Source: Eggerthella sp. CAG:368 (GTDB taxonomy: Bacteria; Actinomycetota; Coriobacteriia; Coriobacteriales; Eggerthellaceae). Taken from it: DNA of 10,279 nucleotides. The stretch is from contig FR895488.1 of NCBI GenBank assembly GCA_000434775.1, positions 102,626 through 112,904 on the forward strand. The letters are read 5' to 3'. Made by a program: the position numbers and the translations under genes. The notes beneath the pieces were generated by a model. That model had not been told where the DNA came from. It did no database searches and worked only from the letters and a program-made list of their open reading frames with translations. Position 1 is the first letter of the stretch. Every line of letters starts with the position of its first letter. Positions 7,288-10,279 of this stretch are shown here, in pieces.

Positions 7288-8843
7288 CCGCTTTGAGTGT
7301 TACTGAGATCTTTTCGAATACGTAAGTACTCCCAGACCAAAAGCACCATCAAAATACACATCACAATAAGGTAACCAATAACGGCACCAGGTAAACCTGT
7401 AAAGTTCACAAGTAATATAGGAATGAAGACAGAGAAGCCAAAGGTAACCACGTAGAGCATCATGACATCTTTTTGTCGTCTAAGTACCGTAATGGTTTGA
7501 TATAGAAAGTCAATCGCGGCGGTGATTCCACCAGCAGCAAGCATGATATACATCAAGCCTCTGAATTGTTCAAAATCTAATCCATAGAGCAAGCTCATGA
7601 TAGAGATGCCAATCCACCCCATCACGATAACGTTTACAACGGTTACTCCTACAATAAGCAGCAGCATGCCAATAACAATAAGGTCAAAGCGCTTGCGCTT
7701 ACTGGGATCGTGCCAGACTTCTGCCATGCGCACGAGCATCGGCTTATAGATAAGCTGCGCGGTGAGAAGAATGCCTTGGGCAGGGAAGTAAAGCGCATTG
7801 AAGTAGAGTTGGTTGTCGTAGGATAGTGTGCCTTCCATCACGAATTTAGGCATGTTGTCAATCAGTGCATAAAGGAACAGTGCAATAAAAAGCGGGAAGC
7901 AGTTTTTGAAGAGTGCGATGATGCTTGAGAAATTGCAACGCCTTGACTTTGGTGTTTCCAGAAGTGCCAGTGGGAATGTTAGCACTATAAAGGAGATGAT
8001 GGCACCAATAGCCATGGCGAAACAGGCGGCAACCATGTTCTTTGTTATGAGGAGCAAAAGCGAAAACGCTACGAGCGCAAGTACGGAGCGAATGGTTTGA
8101 GAAATTCCTGCTAAATAGAGCTTGTCAGCTTGCTGGAGTCGTCCTTCGTATACGTCAGCTAAACCGTCTATCATTTTATAGAGATACACACCGATAGAGA
8201 GGTAAAACATTTCTTCACCGTATCCTCGTACGTTACAGTAAACTACGCCAATAAGCACCATAACGACGCAGGTAATCCAGCGGTGAATTTGGTAATCAGT
8301 GAAGGAATGTTTTTCCTCTAAGTCTGAAATTTGATAGGTTCTTACACCGAAGTTGGCAATAATCATTAAAAGCGTTGCGGTAACAAACGCCATCGAAAAC
8401 ATGCCTGCTTGTTCGGCGCCGACAAGCTGAGTCGCGATAACGGTTAAAACAGGAAATACGCAACCCCAAGCACCCACACCAATTGAATTCCAAATATAGT
8501 CGCGCGAGGTGCGATGGGCAGCATATTCAGCTTCTTGCCCAGCAAGTCCCCCTTCTGAAACAGCTCCCATCACACGGTTAAACCATCGGTTAGAAATGCG
8601 TACTAGGGGGTTAAAAGGATTGGGAATATTCGGTCTTCCTGAACGAGTGTCCCCATGAGTACTTGCGTACGACGCAGCACTCGGATATTGTTCGGAGGAC
8701 TGATCTTGCTGCTCGCTTCGACTTTGGTTTGGGCGTCTATGTCCTTGAGGGCGCGACGAGCCGTTTTTTTTATGAGAAGTCGAGGAAGAAGAAACAGAAC
8801 CAGCGCGATTCTTTAGTTGTTCTATTTTGTCGCGCAAAGTCAT
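7254..8843 (-). CDS. Wzx-like polysaccharide/oligosaccharide flippase (MOP superfamily)
   Basis: 529 residues. From about residue 115 on it is a polytopic membrane protein of roughly 12 segments starting with RDYIWNSIGVGAWG, the pattern of polysaccharide-export flippases of the MATE/Wzx/MurJ superfamily. These move lipid-linked oligosaccharides across the cytoplasmic membrane. Residues 1 to about 75 are hydrophilic, rich in Ser, Gln, Arg and Pro, and likely disordered; 76-115 link to the core. AAGGAG 8 nt before the ATG supports the long form, so the extension is probably translated. The last 34 bp overlap the convergent glycosyltransferase gene. A MurJ-type lipid II flippase is less likely because the N-terminal motif is Wzx-like. 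The cargo is unknown; a product of the neighbouring glycan enzymes is a reasonable guess. Confidence 0.88.
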   Translation of the reverse strand: MTLRDKIEQLKNRAGSVSSSSTSHKKNGSSRPQGHRRPNQSRSEQQDQSSEQYPSAASYASTHGDTRSGRPNIPNPFNPLVRISNRWFNRVMGAVSEGGLAGQEAEYAAHRTSRDYIWNSIGVGAWGCVFPVLTVIATQLVGAEQAGMFSMAFVTATLLMIIANFGVRTYQISDLEEKHSFTDYQIHRWITCVVMVLIGVVYCNVRGYGEEMFYLSIGVYLYKMIDGLADVYEGRLQQADKLYLAGISQTIRSVLALVAFSLLLLITKNMVAACFAMAIGAIISFIVLTFPLALLETPKSRRCNFSSIIALFKNCFPLFIALFLYALIDNMPKFVMEGTLSYDNQLYFNALYFPAQGILLTAQLIYKPMLVRMAEVWHDPSKRKRFDLIVIGMLLLIVGVTVVNVIVMGWIGISIMSLLYGLDFEQFRGLMYIMLAAGGITAAIDFLYQTITVLRRQKDVMMLYVVTFGFSVFIPILLVNFTGLPGAVIGYLIVMCILMVLLVWEYLRIRKDLSNTQSGQTFSRRATVK

Positions 8844-8908
8844 ACTGCATGCTCCTTGTTTAAACGCTTACAGCTCATAAAATCGAATTGACTCCTAATC
8901 CCTATAAA

Positions 8909-8933
8909 AGCGAATGCAATGAATTGATTCGCT
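8909..8933 (-). promoter_or_regulatory. Imperfect palindrome in the flippase leader, operator or attenuator candidate
   Basis: AGCGAAT (8909-8915) pairs with ATTCGCT (8927-8933), and inside it CAAT (8917-8920) pairs with ATTG (8923-8926), with one unpaired G at 8916. Read on the - strand the stem is followed by TTTTAT, so it could act as a weak terminator/attenuator 66 bp ahead of the flippase start, or be a DNA operator. The tight loop and low stem G+C argue against a strong terminator. Confidence 0.35.
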
Positions 8934-9087
8934 CAGCTTTTCTAGTTACTTAGTCTAGCGCGATTGTCTTATTCATTGTTGTATTGGTTGTCTTTAGATT
9001 AAAGCTACATAGGTTTTGCATAGGGAAACCATTATCGTTATTCATTAGAAAAAAACGAAAGCTTGTGTGTTGTTTCTTGACAAAGAT

Positions 9088-9122
9088 AAGACCGTCTATT
9101 TAGATGAAAAGACGGTCTTTTT
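9088..9122. terminator. Intrinsic terminator-like hairpin, best oriented on the + strand, possibly bidirectional
   Basis: AAGACCGTC (9088-9096) pairs with GACGGTCTT (9111-9119); a further T-A pair (9097/9110) makes a 10-bp stem with a 12-base loop. On the + strand it runs into TTTTT (9118-9122). On the - strand the stem is followed by TTATCTTTG, a poorer but usable U-tract. Both neighbouring genes are on the - strand, so its likely job is to end the sufB transcript about 110 bases past the stop. The better + strand tract either reflects a bidirectional design or an unseen + strand RNA. Confidence 0.7.
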
Positions 9123-9229
9123 AGTTGTGGTGGCTGTCTATCGCAAAGTTTTACCGACAGAACAGACTAGGTATGGTTGTTTGGCTGCTAGGTAGAGCTT
9201 GCATCCACAAGATGCTGTTCGAACGAGAA

Positions 9230-10159
9230 TTAACTCAAGAAGTCATCAAGGATTTCTTGTTCCGCTTCTTCTTCGGTAAGACCAAGAGTCATAAGCTTTG
9301 TGATTTGATCTCCAGCGATTTTACCGATTGCCGCCTCATGGATTAATTGAGCATCTTCATGAGCCGCCTCAATTCCAGGAATTGCGGTAATGGAGGCTTT
9401 TCCCATAATGATAGCGTCACACTGAACGTGACCATGGCAGAATGCTTCACCCTTAACAAGTGGGTTAAACGTTTGCTTGGATTGATCTTTTGCAACACTT
9501 CGCGATACCACTTGCACATTGGAATTATTTCCTAAAAGTTGGATATCCATATTGGAAGTTGCAACCTGATCGCCGTCGGTGAGAAGCTTTTCGTTGATGA
9601 TAAGTTTTGCATCCTCGCCAATTTCGGCAAAGGTGTCACGAATGGTTGAGGTAACGCCTCCGATTTGGCTCAGCTCCATTTCACAGAATGATCCTTCTTC
9701 CTGATAAACCTTGGTAACGGGGTTAAGGATTCTACTACCGTCTCCTTTCCCTTTCCCATAGTGACGTTCAATGTATTTGACGCGTGCATGTTTTCCCACA
9801 TAGAAGGAATGGATGCCATCGTGTTCAGAAGCATCGTGGCTATCGTTGTGGATACCACAGCCTGCGATGATGGTAACGTCAGCGTTGTCGCCAATGTAGA
9901 ACGTGTTGTATACAACATCTTTCAGACCTGCTTTTGAAACAATTACGGGAATATAAACGCGCTCACCCTTGGTGTTTTCTTTGATTTTAATATCAATACC
10001 AGGGTGATCTGATTTAGTTGATATTTCAATATTTGAAGAGGAATTACGTACAACAAGCTCACCATCTTTGCGGATATTGTAAGCACCATCAGGGATGCCG
10101 TGAACGTCCGTTAAGGTTTTAAGCAGGTCTGCATCGATTGGAGAAAGATCTACACTCAT
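9230..10159 (-). CDS. sufB: SufB/SufD-family Fe-S cluster assembly scaffold, SufB-like short form
   Basis: 309 residues, much shorter than E. coli SufB (~495) or SufD (~423) and like the compact SufBD-core proteins of archaea, Clostridia and some Actinomycetota that pair with the SufC ATPase. The protein is cytosolic and would build [4Fe-4S] clusters. The beta-helix core is evident. HVQCDAIIMG holds Cys247, matching the essential SufB cysteine in the TQCDS context, and IHEAAIGKI holds His274-Glu275, matching SufB HEATTSKI. Retention of this Cys makes it SufB-like rather than SufD-like. The ATG at 10159 has AGGA 7 nt upstream. No sufC, sufS or sufU lies downstream, so partners must be upstream beyond the window or elsewhere. 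The gene name is a family-level label. Confidence 0.88.
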   Translation of the reverse strand: MSVDLSPIDADLLKTLTDVHGIPDGAYNIRKDGELVVRNSSSNIEISTKSDHPGIDIKIKENTKGERVYIPVIVSKAGLKDVVYNTFYIGDNADVTIIAGCGIHNDSHDASEHDGIHSFYVGKHARVKYIERHYGKGKGDGSRILNPVTKVYQEEGSFCEMELSQIGGVTSTIRDTFAEIGEDAKLIINEKLLTDGDQVATSNMDIQLLGNNSNVQVVSRSVAKDQSKQTFNPLVKGEAFCHGHVQCDAIIMGKASITAIPGIEAAHEDAQLIHEAAIGKIAGDQITKLMTLGLTEEEAEQEILDDFLS

Positions 10160-10168
10160 GGAATTGTC

Positions 10169-10279
10169 CTAACAGGTAGTTGGGATTTCAGTTATATGCA
10201 ATTCAGTTGGCTCAGTAAAGGAACAGTAGGTGTTCTCTTTGCGCGCTAAACCAAGGAGAGGATTGATTTTTTCTGCTGG
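10169..10279 (-). CDS. Possible 3' end of an upstream gene (partial, doubtful)
   Basis: From the window edge one - strand frame stays open for 36 codons and ends with TAG at 10171-10169, 9 bases before the SufB-like ATG and touching its Shine-Dalgarno, as in a coupled operon. By position an upstream suf gene such as sufC would be expected, but the visible tail (ending EIPTTC) does not show a recognisable SufC end. An open run of 36 codons is not rare by chance, and a promoter candidate lies inside it. The region may simply be non-coding. Confidence 0.22.
   Translation of the reverse strand, partial: PAEKINPLLGLARKENTYCSFTEPTELHITEIPTTC
10191..10219 (-). promoter_or_regulatory. Candidate promoter directly upstream of the SufB-like gene
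   Basis: On the - strand TTTACT (10219-10214, 4 of 6) is followed after 17 bp by TATAAC (10196-10191, 5 of 6). Transcription would start near 10184, leaving a leader of about 25 bases. Three ACTGA repeats overlap the -35 and -10 region. If real, this gene can be transcribed apart from anything upstream. Confidence 0.4.

Larger units (their letters stand above)
8844..9229. other. 386-bp gene-free interval
   Basis: No convincing protein gene is seen on either strand. The interval should hold the flippase promoter (I found no good -35/-10 pair), an imperfect palindrome at 8909-8933 and a terminator-like hairpin at 9088-9119. The stretch 8940-9075 is AT-rich and featureless apart from a minor CTTTA-GAT-TAAAG repeat (8992-9004). 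The stretch 9123-9229, just after the sufB stop, has only a weak GCATC-CACAA-GATGC stem near 9200-9214. Confidence 0.7.

Noticed and set aside
9125..9346. 73-codon + strand frame starting in the gap after the terminator hairpin
   Set aside because: More than half of it is antisense to the sufB coding end; there is no good ribosome binding site and no recognisable domain.
1..10279. Searched for CRISPR arrays, insertion sequences, phage or toxin-antitoxin genes, tRNA/rRNA and tandem repeats
   Set aside because: No regularly spaced repeats, transposase or integrase motifs, RNA gene cores or defence-type domains were seen; all larger frames belong to metabolic, envelope or Fe-S families.

Overview
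The window is an ordinary chromosomal stretch from a bacterium. By eye its G+C content is in the low-to-mid 40s percent. Shine-Dalgarno sequences are clear before most genes, and I see no phage, insertion-sequence, CRISPR, tRNA or rRNA signal. Three things are most compatible with an anaerobic, low-GC member of the Coriobacteriia (Actinomycetota) or a Clostridia-like Firmicute: a short (309-residue) SufB-like scaffold protein, a LutABC lactate-oxidation operon, and a Wzx-type flippase with a long hydrophilic N-terminus. The taxonomic guess is an inference, not proven by the sequence.

Layout. Positions 1-1605 carry two + strand genes: the 3' part of a short-chain dehydrogenase/reductase and a complete nitrilase-superfamily amidohydrolase. 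Only 4 bases separate the latter's stop from the convergent stop of a three-gene - strand operon, lutA-lutB-lutC (4536 down to 1610). These genes are coupled by a 0-nt junction and a 1-nt overlap. The operon has a plausible sigma70-type promoter and a perfect 7-bp inverted repeat (TTAGTGA-N4-TCACTAA), just ahead of the lutA ribosome binding site, that looks like a repressor operator. No lactate permease or regulator gene is in view.

The middle (4695-8843) holds three genes that suggest surface-glycan work: a YdjC/ChbG/HpnK-family carbohydrate deacetylase (-), a divergent GT-C membrane glycosyltransferase (+), and a convergent Wzx-like polysaccharide flippase (-). The last two overlap tail to tail by 34 bp. 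A 386-bp gene-free gap follows, holding a strong terminator-like hairpin and an imperfect palindrome. The window ends with a SufB-like Fe-S cluster assembly scaffold (-). The first 120 bases upstream of it contain a promoter candidate and an ambiguous open frame.

How the genes work together. LutABC is expected to oxidise L-lactate to pyruvate through Fe-S enzymes, which need a Suf machinery, but nothing in the sequence ties the two loci to a common control. The deacetylase, glycosyltransferase and flippase could form a small glycan-modification module, though they sit in three different orientations and so are not one operon. I did not find a convincing undescribed biological system. The items most worth checking are the lut operator, the unexplained 8844-9229 gap, the hairpin before the glycosyltransferase start, and the glycan gene grouping.
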